From Galaxea fascicularis (Eukaryota; Cnidaria; Anthozoa; Scleractinia; Euphylliidae), in the NCBI GenBank assembly GCA_948470475.1, contig OX419345.1:17798739-17862738 (forward strand): a DNA stretch of 64,000 nucleotides, given 5' to 3'. A program made the translations under genes and the position numbers. Under the pieces are notes generated by a model. It ran no database searches and was not told the origin of the DNA. It was given only the letters and a program-made list of their open reading frames with translations. Numbering within the stretch: the stretch's first letter is position 1; every line of letters starts with the position of its first letter. This document shows positions 23,901 to 37,450 of this stretch, one piece after another.

Positions 23901-26250
23901 TTTTTTGTGTTCCTTTTTTTAACTGTGTGGAAGATTTCACCAAAGTTGAAATTTTGACCAAAACCCAAAGGGGTTAACCCATGGTTTTGGGTCAAATTTT
24001 GAATTTGGCTGAAACTTTGCTTATTTCAAAGACCAGTCTAGAAATGATGTTTAAATGCTTTCCAAAAGTCCGAAAACATTATTTCTATTCTTATTTGAGC
24101 TGTGTGCAAGATTTCAGCAAAGTTGAAATTTTGACCAAAACCCAAAGGGGTTAACCCATGGTTTTGGGTCAAATTTTGAATTTGGCTGAAACTTTGCTTA
24201 TTTCAAAGACCAGTCTAGAAATGATGTTTAAATGCTTCCCAAAACTGCGGAAACATTTTTTCTATTCTTATTTGAGCTGTGTGCAAGATTTCAGCAAAGT
24301 TGAAATTTTGACCAACACCATAAGGGATTAAGCAATGGTTTTGGGTCAAATTTTGAATTTGGCTGAAACTTTGCTTATTTCAAAGATCAGTCTAGAAATG
24401 ATGTTTAAATGCTTCCCAAAACTCCGAAACCATTTTTTGTGTTCCTTTTTTTAACTGTGTGGAAGATTTCAGCAAAGTTGAAATTTTGACCAAAACCCAA
24501 AGGGGTTAACCCATGGTTTTGGGTCAAATTTTGAATTTGGCTGAAACTTTGCTTATTTCAAAGACCAGTCTAGAAATGATGTTTAAATGCTTTCCAAAAG
24601 TCCGAAAACATTATTTCTATTCTTATTTGAGCTGTGTGCAAGATTTCAGCAAAGTTGAAATTTTGACCAAAACCCAAAGGGGTTAACCCATGGTTTTGGG
24701 TCAAATTTTGAATTTGGCTGAAACTTTGCTTATTTCAAAGACCAGTCTAGAAATGATGTTTAAATGCTTCCCAAAACTGCGGAAACATTTTTTCTATTCT
24801 TATTTGAGCTGTGTGCAAGATTTCAGCAAAGTTGAAATTTTGACCAAAACCATAAGGGATTAAGCCATGGTTTTGGGTCAAATTTTGAATTTGGCTGAAA
24901 CTTTGCTTATTTCAAAGACCAGTCTAGAAATGATGTTTAAATGCTTCCCAAAACTCCGAAAACATTTTTTGTGTTGCTTTTTTTAACTGTGTGGAAGATT
25001 TCAGCAAAGTTGAAATTTTGACCAAAACCCAAAGGGGTTAACCCATGGTTTTGGGTCAAATTTTGAATTTGGCTGAAACTTTGCTTATTTCAAAGACCAG
25101 TCTAGAAATGATGTTTAAATGCTTTCCAAAAGTCCGAAAACATTATTTCTATTCTTATTTGAGCTGTGTGCAAGATTTCAGCAAAGTTGAAATTTTGACC
25201 AAAACCCAAAGGGGTTAACCCATGGTTTTGGGTCAAATTTTGAATTTGGCTGAAACTTTGCTTATTTCAAAGACCAGTCTAGAAATGATGGTTAAATGCT
25301 TTCCAAAAGTCCGAAAACATTATTTCTATTCTTATTTGAGCTGTGTGCACGATTTCAGCAAAGTTGAAATTTTGACCAAAACCGAAAGGGGTTAACCCAT
25401 GGTTTTGGGTCAAATTTTGAATTTGGCTGAAACTTTGCTTATTTCAAAGACCAGTCTAGCAATGTTTAAATGCTTCCCAAAACTCCGAAAACATTATTTC
25501 TATTCTTATTTGAGCTGTGTGCAAGATTTCAGCAAAGTTGAAATTTTGACCAAAACCCAAAGGGGTTAACCCATGGTTTTTAGTCAAATTTTGAATTTGG
25601 CTGAAACTTTGCTTATTTCAAAGACCAGTCTAGAAATGATGTTTAAATGCTTCCCAAAACTCCGAAAACATTATTTCTATTCTTATTTGAGCTGTGTGCA
25701 AGATTTCAGCAAAGTTGAAATTTTGACCAAAACCCAAAGGGGTTAACCCATGGTTTTGAGTCAAATTTTGAATTTGGCTGAAACTTTGCTTAGTTCAAAG
25801 ACCAGTCTAGAAATGATGTTTAAATGCTTCCCAAAACTCCGAAAACATTATTTCTATTCTTATTTGAGCTGTGTGCAAGATTTCAGCAAAGTTGAAATTT
25901 TGACCAAAACCCAAAGGGGTTAACCCATGGTTTTGGGTCAAATTTTGAATTTGGCTGAAACTTTGCTTATTTCAAAGACCAGTCTAGAAATGATGGTTAA
26001 ATGCTTCCCAAAACTCCGAAAACATTATTTCTATTCTTATTTGAGCTGTGTGCAAGATTTCAGCAAAGTTGAAATTTTGACCAAAACCCAAAGGGGTTAA
26101 CCCATGGTTTTGGGTCAAATTTTGAATTTGGCTGAAACTTTGCTTATTTCAAAGACCAGGCAAGAAATGATGTTGAAATGCTTCCCAATACTCCGAAAAC
26201 ATTATTTCTATTCTTATTTGAGCTGTGTGGAAGATTTCAGCAAAGTTGAA
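14930..26250. repeat. higher-order repeat of about 4.42 kb (25 monomers), 2.5 copies
   Basis: Rare variants recur at a spacing of about 4.42 kb. GCCAGGCAAG occurs at 17311 and 21733 with a related form at about 26154. GTGCACGATTTCAG followed by TCTAGCAATG occurs at about 16500, 20925 and 25347, and again at about 17914 and 22338. CATAAGGGATTAAG occurs at about 14938, 19365 and 23785. Blocks two and three share private changes absent from block one (GATTTCACCAAAG, CAACACCATAAGG, GTGTTGCTTTTT), so that duplication is the younger. A smaller eight-monomer duplication (about 1415 bp) lies inside each block. Confidence 0.9.
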
Positions 26251-26559
26251 ATTTTGACCAAAACCCAAAGGGGTTAACCCATGGTTTTGGGTCAAATTTT
26301 GAATTTGGCTGAAACTTTGCTTATTTCAAAGACCAGTCTAGAAATGATGGTTAAATGCTTACCAATACTCCGAAAACATTATTTCTATTCTTATTTGAGC
26401 TGTGTGCAAGATTTCAGCAAAGTTGAAATTTTGACCAAAACCCAAAGGGGTTAACCCATGGTTTTGGGTCAAATTTTGAATTTGGCTGAAACTTTGCTTA
26501 GTTCAAAGACCAGTCTAGAAATGATGTTTAAATGCTTCCCAAAACTCCGAAAACATTAT

Positions 26560-27960
26560 TTCTATTCTTATTTGAGCTGTGTGCAAAATTTCAGCAAAGT
26601 TGAAATTTTGACCAAAACCCAAAGGGGTTAACCCATGGTTTTGAGTCAAATTTTTAATTTGGCTGAAACTTTGCTTATTTCAAAGAACAGTCTAGAAATG
26701 ATGTTTAAATGCTTCCTAAAATTCCGAAAACATTTTTTGTGTTCCTTTTTTTAACTGTGTGGCAGATTTTAGCAAAGTTTAAATTTTGACCAAAACCCAA
26801 AGGGGTTAACCCATGGTTTTGGGTCAAATTTTGAATTTGGCTGAAACTTTGCTTATTTCAAAGACCAGTCTAGAAATGATGTTTAAATGCTTCCCAAAAT
26901 TCCGAAAACATTATTTCTATTCTTATTTGAGCTGTGTGCAAGATTTCAGCAAAGTTGAAATTTTGACCAAAACCCAAAGGGGTTGACCCATAGTTTTGGG
27001 TCAAATTTTGAATTTGGCTGAAACTCTGCTTATTTCAAAGACCAGTCTAGAAATGATGGTTAAATGCTTCCTAAAACTCCAAAAACATTATTTCTATTCT
27101 TATTTGAGCTGTGTGCACGATTTCAGCAAAGTTGAAATTTTGACCAAAACCCAAAGGGGTTAACCCATGGTTTTGGGTGAAATTTTGAATTTGGCTGAAA
27201 CTTTGCTTATTTCAAAGACCAGTCTAGAAATGATGTTTAAATGCTTCCCAAAACTCCGAAAACATTATTTCTATTCTTATTTGAGCTGTGTGCAAAATTT
27301 CAGCAAAGTTGAAATTTTGACCAAAACCCAAAGGGGTTAACCCATGGTTTTGAGTCAAATTTTTAATTTGGCTGAAACTTTGCTTATTTCAAAGAACAGT
27401 CTAGAAATGATGTTTAAATGCTTCCTAAAATTCCGAAAACATTTTTTGTGTTCCTTTTTTTAACTGTGTGGCAGATTTTAGCAAAGTTTAAATTTTGACC
27501 AAAACCCAAAGGGGTTAACCCATGGTTTTGGGTCAAATTTTGAATTTGGCTGAAACTTTGCTTATTTCAAAGACCAGTCTAGAAATGATGTTTAAATGCT
27601 TCCCAAAATTCCGAAAACATTATTTCTATTCTTATTTGAGCTGTGTGCAAGATTTCAGCAAAGTTGAAATTTTGACCAAAACCCAAAGGGGTTGACCCAT
27701 AGTTTTGGGTCAAATTTTGAATTTGGCTGAAACTCTGCTTATTTCAAAGACCAGTCTAGAAATGATGGTTAAATGCTTCCTAAAACTCCAAAAACATTAT
27801 TTCTATTCTTATTTGAGCTGTGTGCACGATTTCAGCAAAGTTGAAATTTTGACCAAAACCCAAAGGGGTTAACCCATGGTTTTGGGTCAAATTTTGAATT
27901 TGGCTGAAACTTTGCTTATTTCAAAGACCAGTCTAGAAATGATGTTTAAATGCTTCCGAA
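26560..27960. repeat. four-monomer (about 709-bp) tandem duplication inside the satellite
   Basis: A set of shared variants appears twice about 709 bp apart: GTGCAAAATTTCAGC, AAAGAACAGTC, CTTCCTAAAATTCCG, GGGGTTGACCCATAG and GAAACTCTGC. The variants of the first monomers (TTTTTAATTTGG, AAAGAACAG) also occur in the very first monomer of the array at about 14620. Confidence 0.85.
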
Positions 27961-30900
27961 AACTCGGAAAACATTATTCCTATTCTTATTTGAGCTGTGT
28001 GCAAGATTTCAGCAAAGTTGAAATTTGACCAAAACCCAAAGGGGTTAACCCATGGTTTTGGGTCAAATTTTGAATTTGGCTGAAACTTTGCTTATTTCAA
28101 AGACCAGTCTAGAAATGATGTTTAAATGCTTCCCAAAACTCCGAAAACATTATTTCTATTCTTATTTGAGCTGTGTGCAAGATTTCAGCAAAGTTGAAAT
28201 TTTGACCAAAACCCAAAGGGGTTAACCCATGGTTTTGGGTCAAATTTTGAATTTGGCTGAAACTTTGCTTATTTCAAAGACCAGTCTAGAAATGATGTTT
28301 AAATGCTTCCCAATACTCCGAAAACATTATTTCTATTCTTATTTGAGCTGTGTGCAAGATTTCAGCAAAGTTGAAATTTTGACCAAAACCCAAAGGGGTT
28401 AACCCATGGTTTTGGGTCAAATTTTGAATTTGGCTGAAACTTTGCTTATTTCAAAGACCAGTCTAGAAATGATGGTTAAATGCTTCCCAAAACTCCGAAA
28501 ACATTATTTCTATTCTTATTTGAGCTGTGTGCAAGATTTCAGCAAAGTTGAAATTTTGACCAAAACCCAAAGGGGTTAACCCATGGTTTTGGGTCAAATT
28601 TTGAATTTGGCTGAAACTTTGCTTATTTCAAAGACCAGTCTAGAAATGATGTTTAAATGCTTCCCAATACTCCGAAAACATTATTTCTATTCTTATTTGA
28701 GCTGTGTGCAAGATTTCAGCAAAGTTTAAATTTTGACCAAAATCCAAAGGGGTTAACCCATGGTTTTGGGTCAAAATTTGAATTTGGCTGAAACTTTGCT
28801 TATTTCAAAGACCAGTCTAGAAATGATGGTTAAATGCTTCCCAAAACTCCGAAAACATTATTTCTATTCTTATTTGAGCTGTGTGCAAGATTTCAGCAAA
28901 GTTGAAATTTTGACCAAAACCCAAAGGGGTTAACCCATGGTTTTGGGTCAAATTTTGAATTTGGCTGAAACTTTGCTTATTTCAAAGACCAGTCTAGAAA
29001 TGATGGTTAAATGCTTCCCAAAACTCCGAAAACATTATTTCTATTCTTATTTGAGCTGTGTGCAAGATTTCAGCAAAGTTGAAATTTTGACTAAAACCCA
29101 AAGGGGTTAACCCATGGTTTTGGGTCAAATTTTGAATTTGGCTGAAACTTTGCTTATTTCAAAGACCAGTCTAGAAATGATGGTTAAATGCTTCCCAAAA
29201 CTCCGAAAACATTATTTCTATTCTTATTTGAGCTGTGTGCAAGATTTCAGCAAAGTTGAAATTTTGACCAAAACCCAAAGGGGTTAACCCATGGTTTTGG
29301 GTCAAATTTTGAATTTGGCTGAAACTTTGCTTATTTCAAAGACCAGTCTAGAAATGATGGTTAAATGCTTCCCAAAACTCCGAAAACATTATTTCTATTC
29401 TTATTTGAGCTGTGTGCAAGATTTCAGCAAAGTTGAAATTTTGACCAAAACCCAAAGGGGTTAACCCATGGTTTTGGGTCAAATTTTGAATTTGGCTGAA
29501 ACTTTGCTTATTTCAAAGACCAGTCTAGAAATGATGTTTAAATGCTTCCCAAAACTCCGAAAACATTATTTCTATTCTTATTTGAGCTGTGTGCAAGATT
29601 TCAGCAAAGTTGAAATTTTGACCAAAACCCAAAGGGGTTAACCCATGGTTTTGGGTCAAATTTTGAATTTGGCTGAAACTTTGCATTTTTCAAAGACCAG
29701 TCTAGAAATGATGTTTAAATGCTTCCCAAAACTGCGGAAACATTTTTTCTATTCTTATTTGAGCTGTGTGCAAGATTTCAGCAAAGTTGAAATTTTGACC
29801 AAAACCATAAGGGATTAAGCCATGGTTTTGGGTCAAATTTTGAATTTGGCTGAAACTTTGCTTATTTCAAAGATCAGTCTAGAAATGATGTTTAAATGCT
29901 TCCCAAAACTCCGAAAACATTATTTCTATTCCTTTACTTAACTGTGTGGAAGATTTCAGCAAAGTTTAAATTTTGACCAAAACCCAAAGGGGTTAACCCA
30001 TGGTTTTGGGTCAAATTTTGAATTTGGCTGAAACTTTGCTTATTTCAAAGACCAGTCAAGAAATGATGTTTAAATGCTTTCCAAAACTCCGAAAACATTA
30101 TTTCTATTCTTATTTTAGCTGTGTGCAAGATTTCAGCAAAGTTGAAATTTTGACCAAAACCCAAAGGGGTTAACCCATGGTTTTGGGTCAAATTTTGAAT
30201 TTGGCTGAAACTTTGCTTATTTCAAAGACCAGTCTAGAAATGATGTTTAAATGCTTCCCAATACTCCGAAAACATTATTTCTATTCTTATTTGAGCTGTG
30301 TGCAAGATTTCAGCATATTTGATATTTAGACCAAAACCCAAAGGGGTTAACCCATGGTTTTGGGTCAAATTTTGAATTTGGCTGAAACTTTGCTTTTTTC
30401 AAAGACCAGTCTAGAAATGATGGTTAAATGCTTCCCAAAACTCCGAAAACATTATTTCTATTCTTATTTGAGCTGTGTGCAAGATTTCAGCAAAGTTGAA
30501 ATTTTGACCAAAACCCAAAGGGGTTAACCCATGGTTTTGGGTCAAATTTTGAATTTGGCTGAAACTTTGCATTTTTCAAAGACCAGTCTAGAAATAATGT
30601 TTAAATCCTTCCCAAAACTGCGGAAACATTTTTTCTATTCTTATTTGAGCTGTGTGCAAGATTTCAGCAAAGTTGAAATTTTGACCAAAACCATAAGGGA
30701 TTAAGCCATGGTTTTGGGTCAAATTTTGAATTTGGCTGAAACTTTGCTTATTTCAAAGATCAGTCTAGAAATGATGTTTAAATGCTTCCCAAAACTCCGA
30801 AAACATTACTTCTATTCCTTTATTTAACTGTGTGCAAGTTTTCAGCAAAGTTTAAATTTTGACCAAAACCCAAAGGGGTTAACCCATGGTTTTGGGTCAA

Positions 30901-33900
30901 ATTTTGAATTTGGCTGAAACTTTGCTTATTTCAAAGACCAGTCAAGAAATGATGTTTAAATGCTTTCCAAAACTCCGAAAACTTTATTTCTATTCTTATT
31001 TGAGCTGTGTGCAAGATTTCAGCAAAGTTGAAATTTTGACCAAAACCCAAAGGGGTTAACCCATGGTTTTGCGTCAAATTTTGAATTTGGCTGAAACTTT
31101 GCTTAGTTCAAAGACCAGTCAAGAAATGATGTTTAAATGCTTCCCAATACTCTGAAAACATTATTTCTATTCTTATTTGAGCTGTGTGCAAGATTTCAGC
31201 AAAGTTGAAATTTTGACCAAAACCCAAAGGGGTTAACCCATGGTTTTGGGTCAAATTTTGAATTTGGCTGAAACTTTGCTTATTTCAAAGACCAGTCTAG
31301 AAATGATGGTTAAATGCTTCCCAAAACTCCGAAATCATTATTTCTATTCTTATTTGAGCTGTGTGCAAGATTTCAGCAAAGTTGAAATTTTGACCAAAAC
31401 CCAAAGGGGTTAACCCATAGTTTTGGGTCAAATTTTGAATTTGGCTGAAACTTTGCTTATTTCAAAGACCAGTCTAGAAATGATGGTTAAATGCTTCCCA
31501 AAACTCCGAAAACATTATTTCTATTCTTATTTGAGCTGTGTGCAAGATTTCAGCAAAGTTGAAATTTTGACCAAAACCCAAAGGGGTTAACCCATGGTTT
31601 TGGGTCAAATTTTGAATTTGGCTGAAACTTTTCTTATTTCAAAGACCAGTCTAGAAATGATGGTTAAATGCTTCCCAAAACTCCGAAAACATTATTTCTA
31701 TTCTTATTTGAGCTGTGTGCAAGATTTCAGCAAAGTTGAAATTTTGACCAAAACCCAAAGGGGTTAACCCATGGTTTTGGGTCAAATTTTGAATTTGGCT
31801 GAAACTTTGCTTATTTCAAAGACCAGTCTAGAAATGATGGTTAAATGCTTCCCAAAACTCCGAAAACATTATTTCTATTCTTATTTGAGCTGTGTGCACG
31901 ATTTCAGCAAAGTTGAAATTTTGACCAAAACCCAAAGGGGTTAACCCATGGTTTTGGGTCAAATTTTGAATTTGGCTGAAACTTTGCTTATTTCAAAGAC
32001 CAGTCTAGAAATGATGTTTAAATGCTTCCCAAAACTCCAAAAACATTATTTCTATTCTTATTTGAGCTGTGTGCAAGATTTCAGCAAAGTTGAAATTTTG
32101 ACCAAAACCCAAAGGGGTTAACCCATGGTTTTGGGTCAAATTTTGAATTTGGCTGAAACTTTGCTTATTTCAAAGACCAGTCTAGAAATGATGGTTAAAT
32201 GCTTCCCAAAACTCCGAAAACATTATTTCTATTCTTATTTGAGCTGTGTGCAAGATTTCAGCAAAGTTGAAATTTTGACCAAAACCCAAAGGGGTTAACC
32301 CATGGTTTTGGGTCAAATTTTGAATTTGGCTGAAACTTTGCTTATTTCAAAGACCAGTCTAGAAATGATGTTTAAATGCTTCCCAAAACTCCGAAAACAT
32401 TATTTCTATTCTTATTTGAGCTGTGTGCAAGATTTCAGCAAAGTTGAAATTTTGACCAAAACCCAAAGGGGTTAACCCATGGTTTTGGGTCAAATTTTGA
32501 ATTTGGCTGAAACTTTGCTTATTTCAAAGACCAGTCAAGAAATGATGTTTAAATGCTTCCCAATACTCCGAAAACATTATTTCTATTCTTATTTGAGCTG
32601 TGTGCAAGATTTCAGCAAAGTTGAAATTTTGACCAAAACCCAAACGGGTTAACCCATGGTTTTGGGTCAAATTTTGAATTTGGCTGAAACTTTGCTTATT
32701 TCAAAGACCAGTCTAGAAATGATGGTTAAATGCTTCCCAAAACTCCGAAAACATTATTTCTATTCTTATTTGAGCTGTGTGCAAGATTTTAGCAAAGTTG
32801 AAATTTTGACCAAAACCCAAAGGGGTTAACCCATGGTTTTGGGTCAAATTTTGAATTTGGCTGAAACTTTGCTTATTTCAAAGACCAGTCTAGAAATGAT
32901 GTTTAAATGCTTCCCAAAACTCCGAAAACATTATTTCTATTCTTATTTGAGCTGTGTGCAAGATTTCAGCAAAGTTGAAATTTTGACCAAAACCCAAAGG
33001 GGTTAACCCATGGTTTTGGGTCAAATTTTGAATTTGGCTGAAACTTTGCTTATTTCAAAGACCAGTCTAGAAATGATGGTTAAATGCTTCCCAAAACTCC
33101 GAAAACATTATTTCTATTCTTATTTGAGCTGTGTGCAAGATTTCAGCAAAGTTGAAATTTTGACCAAAACCCAAAGGGGTTAACCCATGGTTTTGGGTCA
33201 AATTTTGAATTTGGCTGAAACTTTGCTTATTTCAAAGACCAGTCTAGAAATGATGGTTAAATGCTTCCCAAAACTCCGAAAACATTATTTCTATTCTTAT
33301 TTGAGCTGTGTGCAAGATTTCAGCAAAGTTGAAATTTTGACCAAAACCCAAAGGGGTTAACCCATGGTTTTGGGTCAAATTTTGAATTTGGCTGAAACTT
33401 TGCTTATTTCAAAGACCAGTCTAGAAATGATGGTTAAATGCTTCCCAAAACTCCGAAAACATTATTTCTATTCTTATTTGAGCTGTGTGCAAGATTTCAG
33501 CAAAGTTGAAATTTTGACCAAAACCCAAAGGGGTTAACCCATGGTTTTGGGTCAAATTTTGAATTTGGCTGAAACTTTGCTTATTTCAAAGACCAGTCTA
33601 GAAATGATGTTTAAATGCTTCCCAAAACTCCGAAAACATTATTTCTATTCTTATTTGAGCTGTGTGCAAGATTTCAGCAAAGTTGAAATTTTGACCAAAA
33701 CCCAAAGGGGTTAACCCATGGTTTTGGGTCAAATTTTGAATTTGGCTGAAACTTTGCTTATTTCAAAGACCAGTCTAGAAATGATGGTTAAATGCTTCCC
33801 AAAACTCCGAAAACATTATTTCTATTCTTATTTGAGCTGTGTGCAAGATTTCAGCAAAGTTGAAATTTTGACCAAAACCCAAAGGGGTTAACCCATGGTT

Positions 33901-35299
33901 TTGGGTCAAATTTTGAATTTGGCTGAAACTTTGCTTATTTCAAAGACCAGTCTAGAAATGATGGTTAAATGCTTCCCAAAACTCCGAAAACATTATTTCT
34001 ATTCTTATTTGAGCTGTGTGCAAGATTTCAGCAAAGTTGAAATTTTGACCAAAACCCAAAGGGGTTAACCCATGGTTTTGGGTCAAATTTTGAATTTGGC
34101 TGAAACTTTGCTTATTTCAAAGACCAGTCTAGAAATGATGTTTAAATGCTTCCCAATACTCCGAAAACATTATTTCTATTCTTATTTGAGCTGTGTGCAA
34201 GATTTCAGCAAAGTTGAAATTTTGACCAAAATCCAAAGGGGTTAACCCATGGTTTTGGGTCAAAATTTGAATTTGGCTGAAACTTTGCTTATTTCAAAGA
34301 CCAGTCTAGAAATGATGGTTAAATGCTTCCCAAAACTCCGAAAACATTATTTCTATTCTTATTTGAGCTGTGTGCAAGATTTCAGCAAAGTTGAAATTTT
34401 GACCAAAACCCAAAGGGGTTAACCCATGGTTTTGGGTGAAATTTTGAATTTTGCTGAAACTTTGCTTATTTCAAAGACCAGTCTAGAAATGATGTTTAAA
34501 TGCTTCCCAAAACTCCGAAAACATTATTTCTATTCTTATTTGAGCTGTGTGCACGATTTCAGCAAAGTTGAAATTTTGACCAAAACCGAAAGGGGTTAAC
34601 CCATGGTTTTGGGTCAAATTTTGAATTTGGCTCAAACTTTGCTTATTTCAAAGACCAGTCTAGAAATGATGTTTAAATGCTTCCTAAAACTCCGAAAACA
34701 TTATTCCTATTTTTATTTGAGCTGTGTGCAAGATTTCAGCAAAGTTGAAACTTTGACCAAAACCCAAAGGGGTTAACCCATGGTTTTGGGTCAAAGTTTG
34801 AATTTGGCTGAAACTTTGCTTTTTTCAAAGACCAGTCTAGAAATGATGTTTAAATGCTTCCCAAAACTCCGAAAACATTATTTCTATTCTTATTTGAGCT
34901 GTGTGCAAGATTTCAGCAAAGTTGAAATTTTGACCAAAACCCAAAGGGGTTAACCCATGGTTTTGGGTCAAATTTTGAATTTGGCTGAAACTTTGCTTAT
35001 TTCAAAGACCAGTCTAGAAATGATGGTTAAATGCTTCCCAAAACTCCGAAATCATTATTTCTATTCTTATTTGAGCTGTGTGCAAGATTTCAGCAAAGTT
35101 TAAGTTTTGACCAAAACCCAAAGGGGTTAACCCATAGTTTTGGGTGAAATTTTGAATTTGGCTGAAACTTTGCTTATTTCAAAGACCAGTCTAGAAATGA
35201 TGGTTAAATGCTTCCCAAAACTCCGAAAACATTATTTCTATTCTTATTTGAGCTGTGTGCAAGATTTCAGCAAAGTTGAAATTTTGACCAAAACCCAAA

Positions 35300-37450
35300 G
35301 GGGTTAACCCATGGTTTTGGGTCAAATTTTGAATTTGGCTGAAACTTTGCTTATTTCAAAGACCAGTCTAGAAATGATGTTTAAATGCTTCCCAATACTC
35401 CGAAAACATTATTTCTATTCTTATTTGAGCTGTGTGCAAGATTTCAGCAAAGTTGAAATTTTGACCAAAACCCAAAGGGGTTAACCCATGGTTTTGGGTC
35501 AAATTTTGAATTTGGCTGAAACTTTGCTTATTTCAAAGACCAGTCAAGAAATGATGTTTAAATGCTTCCCAATACTCCGAAAACATTATTTCTATTCTTA
35601 TTTGAGCTGTGTGCAAGATTTCAGCAAAGTTGAAATTTTGACCAAAACCCAAAGGGGTTAACCCATGGTTTTGGGTCAAATTTTGAATTTGGCTGAAACT
35701 TTGCTTATTTCAAAGACCAGTCTAGAAATGATGTTTAAATGCTTCCCAAAACTCCGAAAACATTATTTCTATTCTTATTTGAGCTGTGTGCAAGATTTCA
35801 GCAAAGTTGAAATTTTGACCAAAACCCAAAGGGGTTAACCCATGGTTTTGGGTCAAATTTTGAATTTGGCTGAAACTTTGCTTATTTCAAAGACCAGTCT
35901 AGAAATGATGGTTAAATGCTTCCCAAAACTCCGAAATCATTATTTCTATTCTTATTTGAGCTGTGTGCAAGATTTCAGCAAAGTTGAAATTTTGACCAAA
36001 ACCCAAAGGGGTTAACCCATGGTTTTGGGTCAAATTTTGAATTTGGCTGAAACTTTGCTTATTTCAAAGACCAGTCTAGAAATGATGGTTAAATGCTTCC
36101 CAAAACTCCGAAAACATTATTTCTATTCTTATTTGAGCTGTGTGCAAGATTTCAGCAAAGTTGAAATTTTGACCAAAACCCAAAGGGGTTAACCCATGGT
36201 TTTGGGTCAAATTTTGAATTTGGCTGAAACTTTGCTTATTTCAAAGACCAGTCTAGAAATGATGTTTAAATGCTTCCCAAAACTCCGAAAACATTATTTC
36301 TATTCTTATTTGAGCTGTGTGCAAGATTTCAGCAAAGTTGAAATTTTGACCAAAACCCAAAGGGGTTAACCCATGGTTTTGGGTCAAATTTTGAATTTGG
36401 CTGAAACTTTGCTTATTTCAAAGACCAGTCTAGAAATGATGTTTAAATGCTTCCCAATACTCCGAAAACATTATTTCTATTCTTATTTGAGCTGTGTGCA
36501 AGATTTCAGCAAAGTTGAAATTTTGACCAAAACCCAAAGGGGTTAACCCATGGTTTTGGGTCAAATTTTGAATTTGGCTGAAACTTTGCTTATTTCAAAG
36601 ACCAGTCAAGAAATGATGTTTAAATGCTTCCCAATACTCCGAAAACATTATTTCTATTCTTATTTGAGCTGTGTGCAAGATGTCAGCAAAGTTGAAATTT
36701 TGACCAAAACCCAAAGGGGTTAACCCATGGTTTTGGGTCAAATTTTGAATTTGGCTGAAACTTTGCTTATTTCAAAGACCAGTCTAGAAATGATGTTTAA
36801 ATGCTTCCCAAAACTCCGAAAACATTATTTCTATTCTTATTTGAGCTGTGTGCAAGATTTCAGCAAAGTTGAAATTTTGACCAAAACCCAAAGGGGTTAA
36901 CCCATGGTTTTGGGTCAAATTTTGAATTTGGCTGAAACTTTGCTTATTTCAAAGACCAGTCTAGAAATGATGGTTAAATGCTTCCCAAAACTCCGAAATC
37001 TTTATTTCTATTCTTATTTGAGCTGTGTGCAAGATTTCAGCAAAGTTGAAATTTTGACCAAAACCCAAAGGGGTTAACCCATGGTTTTGGGTCAAATTTT
37101 GAATTTGGCTGAAACTTTGCTTATTTCAAAGACCAGTCTAGAAATGATGGTTAAATGCTTCCCAAAACTCCGAAAACATTATTTCTATTCTTATTTGAGC
37201 TGTGTGCAAGATTTCAGCAAAGTTGAAATTTTGACCAAAACCCAAAGGGGTTAACCCATGGTTTTGGGTCAAATTTTGAATTTGGCTGAAACTTTGCTTA
37301 TTTCAAAGACCAGTCTAGAAATGATGTTTAAATGCTTCCCAATACTCCGAAAACATTATTTCTATTCTTATTTGAGCTGTGTGCAAGATTTCAGCAAAGT
37401 TGAAATTTTGACCAAAACCCAAAGGGGTTAACCCATGGTTTTGGGTCAAA
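35300..37450. repeat. six-monomer (about 1062-bp) higher-order repeat
   Basis: Here the order of variants CCAATACTCC, CAGTCAAGAAATG, GGTTAAATG and CGAAATC (A/C) TTATT repeats at six-monomer spacing, for example CGAAATC at about 35932 and 36994. The right half of the array therefore has a different, shorter higher-order unit than the left half. Confidence 0.7.
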
